Part shown: in pieces, positions 1 to 7,628 of the stretch
Position numbering within the stretch: the first letter of the stretch is position 1
Layout: each line of letters opens with the position of its first letter
Source: CAYJXJ01 sp964374095
Lineage (GTDB): Bacteria; Elusimicrobiota; Elusimicrobia; UBA1565; UBA9628
Assembly: GCA_964374095.1 (NCBI GenBank)
Contig: CAYJXJ010000004.1
Span: 1 to 62,662, forward strand
Length of the DNA: 62,662 bases
Direction of reading: 5' to 3'
Notes under the pieces: generated by a model
Seen by the model: only the letters and a program-made list of their open reading frames with translations
What the model was told of the DNA's origin: nothing
Database searches by the model: none
Translations under genes and position numbers: made by a program

Positions 1-1128
1 AATTTCTTAGGCCTTTTCTGCCTTTCTTTTCTTTCGTCCCATGCCGTCGAACCTCCCCCCATCCCCCCACCTAAAAATTTCCTTGAGAGTCGGCCGCGAA
101 CCGAATTCTTCGCCGCGCTCTCTTCCAAAGAGACCTGGGAGCCCCTCGCCAGCCGCGAGTCGCTGGCGGCCTTCCTCCGGGAGAAGACCGTCCCCGAGGA
201 AGTGATCCCGGCCTTCGAGGCGCTCCAACAAACCCTCGAGAAGGCCGGGGGGCCGTCTAAGGCCGAACTGGGGCACCTCTTGCCCACCGCCGTGCGGTTC
301 CTTAAAGACGGCCACACCCTGGCCTTCGACAAGGAAACGACCTCCTTTCTCGGCTCGACCGAGCATGGTCACTTCGATCTCCCGGACCGCGTCGTGCTCA
401 GCGGCAAGCTCATGGGCATGGACCCGCTTTTGGCGGCCAAGACCTTGGCCCACGAACTGCAGCACGTTTACGATCAGTACGTCCAGCGCACCTGGCCCGC
501 GGAGGTCATGGAGATGCGCGGGCAGAAGGTCTCCATCCTCGTTCTGCGCCTGCTCATGACCGCGGTCCCGGCCAAATTCGAGGACATCCGGCGCGGCAAG
601 GACGACGATCAGCGCCGCATGCTCCGGCAATTCGAGCTTTGCAGCCGGGCCTACGACGCCGGTCCCCACGCCTTCGCGCGCGCGATCGCCTTCGGGCCGT
701 GCGACGCGAAAGTCTCCGTGACGCCCCAGATCGCGAGGTTCTCGCTCAAGAACGCCTTGGACCCCGACTTCGGGGACCCCGCCCACCTCGAGGCCGTCCT
801 GGCGGCGATGGAGTTCGAGCGCGAGTCCATCGCCGCGTTGAACGCCGAGCGCGAGAGGCTGCGCCAAAGCCTGCGCGAGAAGTGGAGCCGTCCCCTCGAC
901 CTGCGGCTGCGGGACGTCGAGGACGACCTCTCCCGCGCCCAGATGGAGTACTACTCCTACGAACGCGAAGCCGTCTTCAAGGAAGTCCTCATCCGGCGGA
1001 TGACGGCCGAACGCGCCTGGCTCAAGCTCAAGGACGGCCCCCAGGCCGAATACGACCTGCGGCTGACGGTGGACGCCGACTACCTCTCCCCCCCCGCCGA
1101 TCCCAAATCCAGGTCCTCAAAGCCCTGA
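1..1128 (+). CDS. Exported HELQH-motif protein, putative zincin-like (5' partial)
   Basis: The frame is open to the left edge, so the start lies outside the window; 375 residues are visible. The first visible residues are hydrophobic (FLGLFCLSFLSSHAVE) and read like the end of a signal peptide. At 451-465 the protein has HELQH, a form of the HExxH zinc-protease signature, inside LAAKTLAHELQHVYDQY. The C-terminal third is rich in charged residues and looks helical. No known family is recognised with certainty; a periplasmic or lipid-anchored metallopeptidase-like protein is an inference from HExxH alone. The third zinc ligand is not obvious. Its stop overlaps the likely start of tlyA, so the two are probably cotranscribed. 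Confidence 0.75.
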   Translation, partial: NFLGLFCLSFLSSHAVEPPPIPPPKNFLESRPRTEFFAALSSKETWEPLASRESLAAFLREKTVPEEVIPAFEALQQTLEKAGGPSKAELGHLLPTAVRFLKDGHTLAFDKETTSFLGSTEHGHFDLPDRVVLSGKLMGMDPLLAAKTLAHELQHVYDQYVQRTWPAEVMEMRGQKVSILVLRLLMTAVPAKFEDIRRGKDDDQRRMLRQFELCSRAYDAGPHAFARAIAFGPCDAKVSVTPQIARFSLKNALDPDFGDPAHLEAVLAAMEFERESIAALNAERERLRQSLREKWSRPLDLRLRDVEDDLSRAQMEYYSYEREAVFKEVLIRRMTAERAWLKLKDGPQAEYDLRLTVDADYLSPPADPKSRSSKP

Positions 1129-1871
1129 AGAAACGGCGGCTGCGCCTGGACGCGCTCCTGGTCGAACGCGGGCTCATGCCCACCCGCGCCAAGGCCCAGG
1201 CCGCCATACTCGCCGGCTCGGTGACGGTGACCGGCAGGCCCGAGACCAAGGCGGGGGCGCCCGTCCTGGAGGACGCGCGCATCGAATTGGCCGCCGTCTG
1301 TCCCTACGTCTCCCGGGGAGGACTCAAGCTTGAGGCCGCGCTCGACGCCTTCCGGATGGACCCCGGCGGCCGGACCTGCCTCGACGTCGGCGCCTCCACC
1401 GGCGGCTTCACCGACTGCCTGCTTAAGCGCGGAGCCTCGCGCGTCTATGCCGTCGATGTGGGACGCGGGCAGCTAGACCCCAAAATCAGGGACGACCTGC
1501 GGGTGACCTGGCGGGAGAAGACCCACGCCCGGGACCTCCAGCCCGAGTGGTTCGACCCGCGGCCCGAGCTGGCGACCGTGGACGTTTCCTTCATCTCGCT
1601 GACCCAGGTCCTGCCCGCGGTCGTCTCGTGCCTCGCCCGCCCCTTCGAAATCCTCGCGCTCGTCAAACCGCAGTTCGAGGTCGGCCCCAAGCTCGCGCCC
1701 AAGGGCGTGGTCCGCCGGCCGGAGGTCCGGCTTCAGGCCGTTGAGAAGGTCCGCTCCGTACTCCCGGCGCTGGGAGTCCTGGCCTACGGGCTCTTCGAGT
1801 GCCCGGTCAAGGGGCCGAAAGGCAACGTGGAGATCTTCCTGCGGCTGGTCCCGGCGGAGGGGTCGGGTTGA
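1125..1871 (+). CDS. tlyA: TlyA family rRNA (cytidine-2'-O)-methyltransferase
   Basis: 248 residues, normal for TlyA. An S4 RNA-binding domain (about residues 4-60: RLDALLVERGLMPTRAKAQA) is followed by an FtsJ-like SAM methyltransferase domain with DVGASTGGFTDC at about 87-98, VDVSFISL at about 152-159 and LVKPQFE at about 179-185. The family 2'-O-methylates cytidines in 16S and 23S rRNA. The start is unusual: no ATG, GTG or TTG fits upstream of the S4 domain, and CTG at 1125 overlaps the preceding TGA as CTGA, matching the coupled style of this region. The reading frame continues further upstream, but that part is antisense-like shadow of the previous gene. Not part of the polysaccharide locus. 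Confidence 0.9.
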   Translation: MKKRRLRLDALLVERGLMPTRAKAQAAILAGSVTVTGRPETKAGAPVLEDARIELAAVCPYVSRGGLKLEAALDAFRMDPGGRTCLDVGASTGGFTDCLLKRGASRVYAVDVGRGQLDPKIRDDLRVTWREKTHARDLQPEWFDPRPELATVDVSFISLTQVLPAVVSCLARPFEILALVKPQFEVGPKLAPKGVVRRPEVRLQAVEKVRSVLPALGVLAYGLFECPVKGPKGNVEIFLRLVPAEGSG

Positions 1872-2011
1872 TGGAACGGATCATCCTCAGCGGCTTCGAT
1901 GCAGCGTGGTCCGGAGGGCGGTTTGGCGCGCTGGAGAAGTCTCTCCAGTTCCTCGGAACCATCGAAGGAGAACCGCGTCCCGGTGCACGGCCCCGGACCT
2001 TAGGAACGTGA
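1871..2011 (+). CDS. Possible 46-residue ORF of unknown function
   Basis: An ATG overlaps the tlyA stop (TGATG) and opens a 46-residue frame beginning MERIILSGFDAAWSGG. No family is recognised. It may be a decayed gene start (it faintly resembles the opening strand of RNase H-like proteins) or chance. The rest of the 1872-2093 gap shows no clear promoter or RNA. Confidence 0.2.
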   Translation: MERIILSGFDAAWSGGRFGALEKSLQFLGTIEGEPRPGARPRTLGT

Positions 2012-2093
2012 GAATCGACGGGAACCTGCGCGCGGCGCCGAAAAGCGCGTGCGCGTTGTGGCGCCAGCTCAAGGTCTGCTAGACTCTGCCGCG

Positions 2094-2528
2094 ATGCCCA
2101 AGAGGCGGCCCGCGCTCGACTCGCTCCCGGACGACCCGGCCACTTGGCCGAAGGAGGCCCTGGTCGCGCTGGAAAGCGCGCACGCCGACGCCCGGGGCTC
2201 CATCCAGCCTCTCCTGGAGCGGTGGATGCGCTCGGCGATGCTGATCAGTTCGCGCCGGGGCGCGCTGCGCGCCAATCACTATCACAAGACCGACTGGCAC
2301 TACTGCTACGTGCTGTCCGGGACGATGAACTACTATCACCGCCGACGCGGCAGCTCCCAAGCCCCTGAACTCCTGGTGGTCCGGCCGGGGCAGATGGTCT
2401 TTACCCCGCCCCAAGTCGAGCATGCGATGCGCTTCCCGAAGGACACCGTTTTTTTGACGCTCTCGCGCAACCCGCGCGACCAAACGGCCTACGAGGAGGA
2501 TGTCGTGAGGGTGGAGCTCCTCAAGTGA
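2094..2528 (+). CDS. Cupin-fold protein of the sugar-modification operon
   Basis: 144 residues. The centre is a single cupin: the histidine-rich strand NHYHKTDWHYCYVLSG (H62, H64, H69) and the second half VRPGQMVFTPPQVEHAMRFP match the two cupin motifs. Such small cupins often sit beside NDP-sugar C-methyltransferases in deoxysugar clusters, as binding proteins or isomerase-like enzymes; which applies here cannot be told. ATG at 2094 was chosen because the in-frame ATG-less extension upstream to 2049 encodes unrelated residues. Its stop overlaps the next gene (GTGA), arguing for coupled expression with the methyltransferase. Confidence 0.8.
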   Translation: MPKRRPALDSLPDDPATWPKEALVALESAHADARGSIQPLLERWMRSAMLISSRRGALRANHYHKTDWHYCYVLSGTMNYYHRRRGSSQAPELLVVRPGQMVFTPPQVEHAMRFPKDTVFLTLSRNPRDQTAYEEDVVRVELLK

Positions 2529-3796
2529 CCTCCCTGAAACCGGCGGCGGCATCCCCGGCAATGTGCCGCCGCCGGTCGGATTGCCGTCTTTGTTCAAGCA
2601 GCCGGTTGGAGTTGGTCCTCCAGCTCACCCCAACCCCGCCGGCCAATGCTTTCGTCAAGTCCGAGGATCTCGCCCGACCCCAGGAAGTCTTTCCTCTGGA
2701 CGTCCATCTTTGCCTCTCCTGCGGCCACGCGCAACTGCTGGACGTTGTCGACCCCGGGGTCCTGTTCGAGAACTACGTCTACGTCTCCGGAACCTCGCCG
2801 GTGTTCGTGAAGCATTTCCAAGACTACGCCGCCGACGTCCTGCGCCTGACGGGCGCGGGGGCGGGCGCGCTCGCGGTAGATATCGGCTCCAATGACGGGA
2901 CGCTGCTCAAGTTCTTCTCGGCCGCCGGCCTGCGGGCCTTGGGCGTCGATCCCGCGAAGGCCATCGCGGCCCAGGCGACCCGCGACGGGGCTGAGACCAT
3001 CCCGGACTTTTTCACCCAGCGCCTGGCCCAGCAAATCCTCATCGGGCGCGGCCCGGCCGCCGTGGTCACGGCCAACAACGTCTTCGCCCACGCCGACGAT
3101 CTTCGCGGCATCGCCGCGGGAGTCTCGACGCTGCTGGCCCCGGACGGGGTATTCGTCTTCGAGGTCTCCTACCTGGCCGACGTCGTCCAAAAGACCCTCT
3201 TCGATACGATCTATCACGAGCACGTGGCCTACCACTCGGTCAAACCCCTCATCCCCTTCCTGGCCTCCCAGGGGCTCGAACTCGTCGAGGCCCTGCGGGT
3301 CCCCAGCCACGGAGGGTCCTTGCGCGTCGTCGCCCAGCGCGCCGGCGGCCCGCGCCGCCCGGGAGCCTCCGTCGCGGAGCGCCTGGCCGAGGAAGAGACG
3401 GCGGGGCTCGGCAAACCCGAGGCCTTCCGCGCCTTGGGCCGGCGCATCGATGGGCTGCGCCAGAAGCTCCTCGAGACCCTCGAAGGCTTCAAGTCCGCCG
3501 GCAAGAAGATCGCGGGCTTCGGCGCCCCCGCGAAGGCCGCCACGCTCATGCATCACTTTCATTTGGGGCGGGATCTGTTGGAATTCATCGTTGATGACAG
3601 CCCGTGGAAGCAAGGTCTTTTCTCGCCGGGCCTGCATGTGCCCGTCGTGCCCGCGACCGCGATCGCCGAGCGGCGTCCCGACGTCCTGCTGGTGCTGGCC
3701 TGGAACTTCGCCGAATCCATCATCGCCAAGAACGCCGCCTTCACCGCGACCGGGGGACGCTTCGTCGTCCCCGTTCCTGAAGTGACGGTGCGCTGA
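2525..3796 (+). CDS. Zinc-ribbon NDP-sugar C-methyltransferase
   Basis: 423 residues with the three-part layout of TDP-hexose 3-C-methyltransferases (TylCIII/TcaB9 type): an N-terminal zinc-binding domain with C20xxC23 and C63xxC66, a central SAM domain with AVDIGSNDGTLLKFF at about residue 117, and a C-terminal Rossmann-like domain with GFGAPAKAATLMHHF. These enzymes methylate a ring carbon of a keto-sugar to give branched-chain deoxysugars. GTG at 2525 overlaps the cupin stop; ATG at 2561 is an alternative start that would still keep both zinc cysteine pairs. The 3' end overlaps the next SDR gene by one base. Confidence 0.88.
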   Translation: MTSLKPAAASPAMCRRRSDCRLCSSSRLELVLQLTPTPPANAFVKSEDLARPQEVFPLDVHLCLSCGHAQLLDVVDPGVLFENYVYVSGTSPVFVKHFQDYAADVLRLTGAGAGALAVDIGSNDGTLLKFFSAAGLRALGVDPAKAIAAQATRDGAETIPDFFTQRLAQQILIGRGPAAVVTANNVFAHADDLRGIAAGVSTLLAPDGVFVFEVSYLADVVQKTLFDTIYHEHVAYHSVKPLIPFLASQGLELVEALRVPSHGGSLRVVAQRAGGPRRPGASVAERLAEEETAGLGKPEAFRALGRRIDGLRQKLLETLEGFKSAGKKIAGFGAPAKAATLMHHFHLGRDLLEFIVDDSPWKQGLFSPGLHVPVVPATAIAERRPDVLLVLAWNFAESIIAKNAAFTATGGRFVVPVPEVTVR

Positions 3797-4851
3797 TGCT
3801 GCGCTCAGACATCGCCGAAGTCGTCCACGGCCTGGGCGAGACCGTTCAAGCCTTCTCCGGAAAGACCGTCCTGATGACCGGAGGGCGCGGTTTCTTGGGC
3901 CGGTACTTCACCGAGGCATTCCTGCATCTTAACGAGGCCGTCCTCAAGAAGCCCTGCCGCGTCCTGCTGCTCGACAACCTCATCACCGCCGGCGCCGAAG
4001 GCGCGCGCTTCAAGGCCTCGCGCCACGTGCGGTTCCGCCGCCACAACGTCATCAAGCCGCTTGCCTTCCGCGGGCACCTGGACTACATCATCCATGCCGC
4101 CGGCATCGCCAGCCCCTACTACTACCGGGCCTACCCCCTGGAAACCCTCGAGGTCGCGATCCAAGGGACCAAGAACTGCCTGGACCTGGCCCAGGACCGC
4201 GGGGCCCGTATGCTCTTCTTCAGCTCCAGCGAGATCTACGGCGATCCCGATCCCAAGCATGTCCCGACTCCCGAGTCCTACCGCGGCAACGTCTCCTGCC
4301 TGGGGCCGCGCGCCTGCTACGACGAGTCCAAGCGCCTCGGAGAGACGCTGTGCGGGGTCTATCACGTCAAGTTCGGGACCGCGGCCGTGATCGTGCGGCC
4401 GTTCAACGTCTACGGCCCCGGCATGCAGGAAACCGACTACCGCGTCCTCCCCAATTTCGCCGGGCGCATCAAGGCGGGCTTGCCGCTCAAGGTCTACGGA
4501 TCGGGCCGCCAGACCCGGACCTTCTGCTACGTCTCCGACGCCATCTCAGGCTTCCTGCGCGTCCTGCTCAAGGGCGTTCCGGGCGAAGCCTATAACATCG
4601 GCAACCCCGACCCCGAGGTCTCCATGACCGACCTCGTGCGCCACACCGAAGCCGTGCTCGGCCGGCGCGTGAAGGTGGACCTCGTCGAGTATCCGGACAG
4701 CTATCCCGGCGACGAGCCCAACCGCCGCTGTCCCGACATCACCAAGGCCCGGCGGCAGCTGGGCTACGAGCCGCGGGTCCCCCTGCGCGAGGGACTGCGG
4801 CGCTTCTATCACTGGGCGGATTCGGTCTACACGGGCAAAGCCTCGGGCTGA
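3796..4851 (+). CDS. NAD-dependent sugar epimerase/dehydratase (SDR)
   Basis: 351 residues, extended SDR. A 22-residue N-terminal extension precedes the nucleotide-binding TGGRGFLGRYF. The active-site Y175-x3-K179 lies in CYDESKRLGE, with SSSEIYGDP upstream and VRPFNVYGPGMQ downstream. The pattern resembles UDP-glucuronate decarboxylases and dTDP-glucose 4,6-dehydratase relatives, acting on a nucleotide sugar in the cytosol. ATG is joined to the previous stop as TGATG. The exact substrate cannot be read from sequence. A C-methylated 4-keto sugar from the neighbouring methyltransferase is a reasonable guess. Confidence 0.88.
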   Translation: MLRSDIAEVVHGLGETVQAFSGKTVLMTGGRGFLGRYFTEAFLHLNEAVLKKPCRVLLLDNLITAGAEGARFKASRHVRFRRHNVIKPLAFRGHLDYIIHAAGIASPYYYRAYPLETLEVAIQGTKNCLDLAQDRGARMLFFSSSEIYGDPDPKHVPTPESYRGNVSCLGPRACYDESKRLGETLCGVYHVKFGTAAVIVRPFNVYGPGMQETDYRVLPNFAGRIKAGLPLKVYGSGRQTRTFCYVSDAISGFLRVLLKGVPGEAYNIGNPDPEVSMTDLVRHTEAVLGRRVKVDLVEYPDSYPGDEPNRRCPDITKARRQLGYEPRVPLREGLRRFYHWADSVYTGKASG

Positions 4852-4852
4852 C

Positions 4853-5821
4853 GTGCGTCCCCGAATCATTCGCTTGGGCCTGATCGGCGCGGGACGCTGG
4901 GGCCGCAACATCATCGCGACCCTCGGCTCGATGCGGGACGCGCGCCTCGCCATGGTCGCCAGCCGAAATCCCGGCACCGCCGGGCTCTGCCCGGCGGATT
5001 GCATTGTCACGCGCGATTGGCGGGAGGTGACTCGCGCGCGCGGCCTCGACGCCGTTGTCATCGCCACGCCGCCCAGCCTGCATGTGCCTATAGCCTCGGA
5101 CGCCATCCGCTCCGGCAAAGCCGTTTTCATCGAAAAGCCGCTGTCTCTCGACCCCCGGCAAGCCCGTTACCTGCTGACGCTGGCCGGAAAGCGCCGCGCC
5201 TTCGTTCTCGTGGACCACATCGACCTCTTTAACCCCGCCTACGAGGTCCTTAAGCGCGCGGCCCGGGGGCTGGGCCCGGCGCGCTCCATCGTCTCGGAGG
5301 GCGGCAACCACGGTCCTTTCCGGCCCGACACGCCCCCCCTCTGGGACTATGTCCCGCACGACCTCTCCCTCTGCATGGACTTGCTGGGATCTCGCCCGTC
5401 GCGCGTCAGCGCCTCCCGCGAGCGCGGCCCCCGCGGCGCGAATTGGAAGATTCGCCTGACCTTCCCCGGAGGTACTACGGCCGACATCCGGGCCGGCAAC
5501 GAGTTCCCGGAGAGAACGCGCCGTTTCGAAGCCTGCTTCGCCTCGGCCGTCCTCATCTTCGATGATGTCGCCAAGACCCTCGCGCGCCGCAGCCTTCGGG
5601 GAGACGCGCTCGGGCCAAGAAGAAACCTCCATTTCCCCGAAACCCCCCCGCTGCGCCGCTCGCTGGAGCTCTTCGCCGCCGCGATCCGCTCGGACTCCCG
5701 AAGCCTCGCGAGCCTCAAGCTCGGCGTGGCCGTGGTCGAGACTCTGGCCCGGATCGAGCGCTCTGGGGTCACATCCCGCCATAAGACAAATTCCTCGAAT
5801 TTGTCTTATGGCGGGATGTGA
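4853..5821 (+). CDS. Gfo/Idh/MocA-type sugar oxidoreductase with repeat-derived tail
   Basis: 322 residues. The Rossmann motif GLIGAGRWGRN is near the N-terminus and the family signature IEKPLSLD lies at about residues 96-103, followed by the substrate-binding alpha/beta domain. Family members oxidise or reduce keto groups of NDP-sugars with NAD(P). GTG at 4853 follows the previous stop by one base. The last 19 residues, from SGVTSRHK to the stop, are encoded inside a perfect 63-nt inverted repeat, so the natural C-terminus (around VETLARIERS) has been replaced by translated repeat sequence. The family core is complete, so activity is probably kept. Confidence 0.88.
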   Translation: MRPRIIRLGLIGAGRWGRNIIATLGSMRDARLAMVASRNPGTAGLCPADCIVTRDWREVTRARGLDAVVIATPPSLHVPIASDAIRSGKAVFIEKPLSLDPRQARYLLTLAGKRRAFVLVDHIDLFNPAYEVLKRAARGLGPARSIVSEGGNHGPFRPDTPPLWDYVPHDLSLCMDLLGSRPSRVSASRERGPRGANWKIRLTFPGGTTADIRAGNEFPERTRRFEACFASAVLIFDDVAKTLARRSLRGDALGPRRNLHFPETPPLRRSLELFAAAIRSDSRSLASLKLGVAVVETLARIERSGVTSRHKTNSSNLSYGGM

Positions 5822-5826
5822 CCCCA
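5764..5826. repeat. Perfect 30-bp inverted repeat, REP/REPIN-like
   Basis: Two exactly complementary 30-nt arms (5764-5793 and 5797-5826, outer end TGGGGTCACATCCCG) are separated by the 3-nt loop CTC. The element overlaps the stop codon of the oxidoreductase and ends 24 nt before the ATG of the next gene. Ends of the TGGGGTCA type are familiar from REP-like elements moved by REP-associated tyrosine transposases; assignment to that class is inference. The RNA form would be a very stable hairpin within the operon transcript. Confidence 0.92.
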
Positions 5827-5850
5827 TTTTCTATTTTCTATACTGTGGGT

Positions 5851-6885
5851 ATGAAGCTGCTGATGGTCCCAGACCCCACCGCGCCCAAGGGCATCGACGC
5901 CTTCTGCCGCGAGGTGATGAAGCGCGCGACGCGCCGGGGCCACAGCGTCACGGTCCAGGCCGTCCCCAACGGCCCCCTGGAGGCGACGGTCGAACGGCTG
6001 GTCGCCACCGCCTTCGGCGCCGCGGCCGATGCCGTGATCGTCAACAGCCTCCAGCCCGCGGCCCTCCGTGCCGCCCGCTCGGCGGGAAAACCCGTTGCGG
6101 TCCGAATTATCGAATCTTTCTCCGAGGCTTCGCCGCAGGCCCTGGCCCAGATCCGGGCGTTGGCCCTGCAGGCCGACCTGCTCCTGGTGCCCAGCGCCTA
6201 TCTCGAGCGCAGGCTACGCGGCTGTGGCCTCAACGGCTCGATCCGCCAGGTGCCCTACGCCTACGACCGGATCGGCGCCCAGAAGATCACGCTCGTCACC
6301 CTCCGGTCGACGCGCGCCGCGAGCTTTCCCCTCGCGGCCTGCGGGCCCTTCACCGACGCCACCCAGACCGGGACGGAGACGCTGCTCGCGGCCCTCTCCC
6401 GGCTTCGCCTGGATTGGCATCTGACCTTCGCCGGCGAGGGTCCGTGGCTCCCGCGCCTTCGCGATAAGGCCGCCCAGAAAGGCCTCTCGGATCGGATCTC
6501 CTTCGCCGGCCACCTCGACCATGACGCGGTGATAGACCTCTTCCGCGCCTCGAAGGCCTACGTGGACCCCTGCGGCATCGAGGGTTTTCCCATGCTCGCC
6601 CTCCATGCCCAATCCGAGGGATGCCCCGTGGTCGGCGCGCGGGCCGGCGCCATGGAGGAACTGATCACCGACGGTGAAAACGGCCTGCTCGTCCCGCCCG
6701 GGGACCCCAAGGCCCTGGCCGAGGCGATCGTCACGCTCTCCTCGGTGTCGGGCCTCTCGCTCAAGCTCATCGGCGGAGGGATCAAGACCGTGGAGTCGCA
6801 TTCCTGGGACCGCACCGTCCGCGAGACCCTGGAGGCCGTCGAGACATTGGCTTCCCACGCTCCCGCCGGCAAGAGATCGGCCTGA
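5851..6885 (+). CDS. GT-B glycosyltransferase, family 4-like
   Basis: 344 residues. The C-terminal half has the retaining GT4 layout: LTFAGEGPWLPRLRDKA, ISFAGHLDHDAVIDLF and the EX7E-like region GIEGFPMLALHAQSEGCPVV followed by GAMEELITDGENGLLVPPGD. It would transfer a sugar from an NDP donor to a lipid-linked glycan at the inner membrane face. ATG at 5851 is preferred. The frame opens at GTG 5818, but that codon lies within the inverted repeat and adds 11 unrelated residues. The segment around residues 125-165 is shorter than usual. Confidence 0.85.
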   Translation: MKLLMVPDPTAPKGIDAFCREVMKRATRRGHSVTVQAVPNGPLEATVERLVATAFGAAADAVIVNSLQPAALRAARSAGKPVAVRIIESFSEASPQALAQIRALALQADLLLVPSAYLERRLRGCGLNGSIRQVPYAYDRIGAQKITLVTLRSTRAASFPLAACGPFTDATQTGTETLLAALSRLRLDWHLTFAGEGPWLPRLRDKAAQKGLSDRISFAGHLDHDAVIDLFRASKAYVDPCGIEGFPMLALHAQSEGCPVVGARAGAMEELITDGENGLLVPPGDPKALAEAIVTLSSVSGLSLKLIGGGIKTVESHSWDRTVRETLEAVETLASHAPAGKRSA

Positions 6886-7628
6886 TGGACTGCGCCCTGA
6901 TGCTCGATCTGGAAGGCGGGCGCACCGTCCCCGCCGACCGGCCGATCCTTGGCCGCGCCCTCGCGGCCTACCCCCTCATGGCGGCCAAGGCCGCACGATC
7001 TCTAAAGCGCATCTACTTAATGAGCGCGACCCAAGAAGTCAAAGCCGTCGGCCTCCAACACGACGCCGTGATCGTCGACCCCCCGCCGGGCCCGGAGACG
7101 CCGGTCGGTTCGGTTTCCCATGGCCTGGCCGCCATAACGGCCGACCTAAAGGGTGAGGAGCCGCTCGAAATACTCGTTATCCTCTCGGCCAACGCGCCGG
7201 CCATCACCGCTTCGGCGATCGAAGAAGGCCTATCGGCCCTGCATTCCCGGCCCGAACTCGACAGCGCGGTCACGGTCTGCGCCGATGATCCGCGCTCCCC
7301 CGGGTTCTCCTTGAAGCGCGGCCCCGATGGGCTCATCGAGCCCGCGGCGCCCGGCGCGCCGTTCGCCGGCGCGCTCTTCCCGGATTGGGGCGCCTTCATC
7401 GCGCGGGCGCGCGCGGTCGCAGCCCTCGAGGGCCCTTCGGGTCTTCCGTGGATCGGACGCAAAGTCCTTCCGATCCTCCAAGAGGGCTCCGGACTCGTCA
7501 TCCACGAATGGCAGATCCCCCGGGCGGAGTGGTGGCTCAAGAACCGTGGGGCGACCGATGCCGCGGCCTTCCTCGAGCCCAAGCCCCAGCCCAAGCCCCA
7601 GCCGGCGTCGCGTCCCGAGCGGTGGTGA
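6885..7628 (+). CDS. Degenerate cytidylyltransferase-like protein
   Basis: 247 residues. The middle section (LVILSANAPAITASAIEEGLSAL, then DSAVTVCADDPRSPGF and KRGPDGLIEP) follows the fold of acylneuraminate/Kdo-type cytidylyltransferases. The N-terminal nucleotide-binding loop, normally RGGSK-like, is replaced by LEGGRTVPADRPILGR. It may therefore be catalytically altered or inactive, or bind another nucleotide. The C-terminus carries the low-complexity tail PKPQPKPQP. ATG is coupled to the preceding GT4 stop (TGATG). Function beyond a GT-A-like nucleotide-binding fold is not assigned. Confidence 0.6.
   Translation: MDCALMLDLEGGRTVPADRPILGRALAAYPLMAAKAARSLKRIYLMSATQEVKAVGLQHDAVIVDPPPGPETPVGSVSHGLAAITADLKGEEPLEILVILSANAPAITASAIEEGLSALHSRPELDSAVTVCADDPRSPGFSLKRGPDGLIEPAAPGAPFAGALFPDWGAFIARARAVAALEGPSGLPWIGRKVLPILQEGSGLVIHEWQIPRAEWWLKNRGATDAAAFLEPKPQPKPQPASRPERW

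Noticed and set aside
639..1871. N-terminal extension of tlyA to 410 codons
   Set aside because: The extra 160 residues are arginine-rich shadow of the upstream gene; the S4 domain begins right after CTG 1125.
5818..5850. GTG 5818 as start of the GT4 gene
   Set aside because: It lies in the inverted repeat and adds residues with no family match; ATG 5851 begins the conserved N-terminus.
7580..7615. PKPQPKPQP coding repeat as a functional repeat
   Set aside because: Short, single occurrence, at a protein C-terminus overlapping the next start; likely low-complexity drift.
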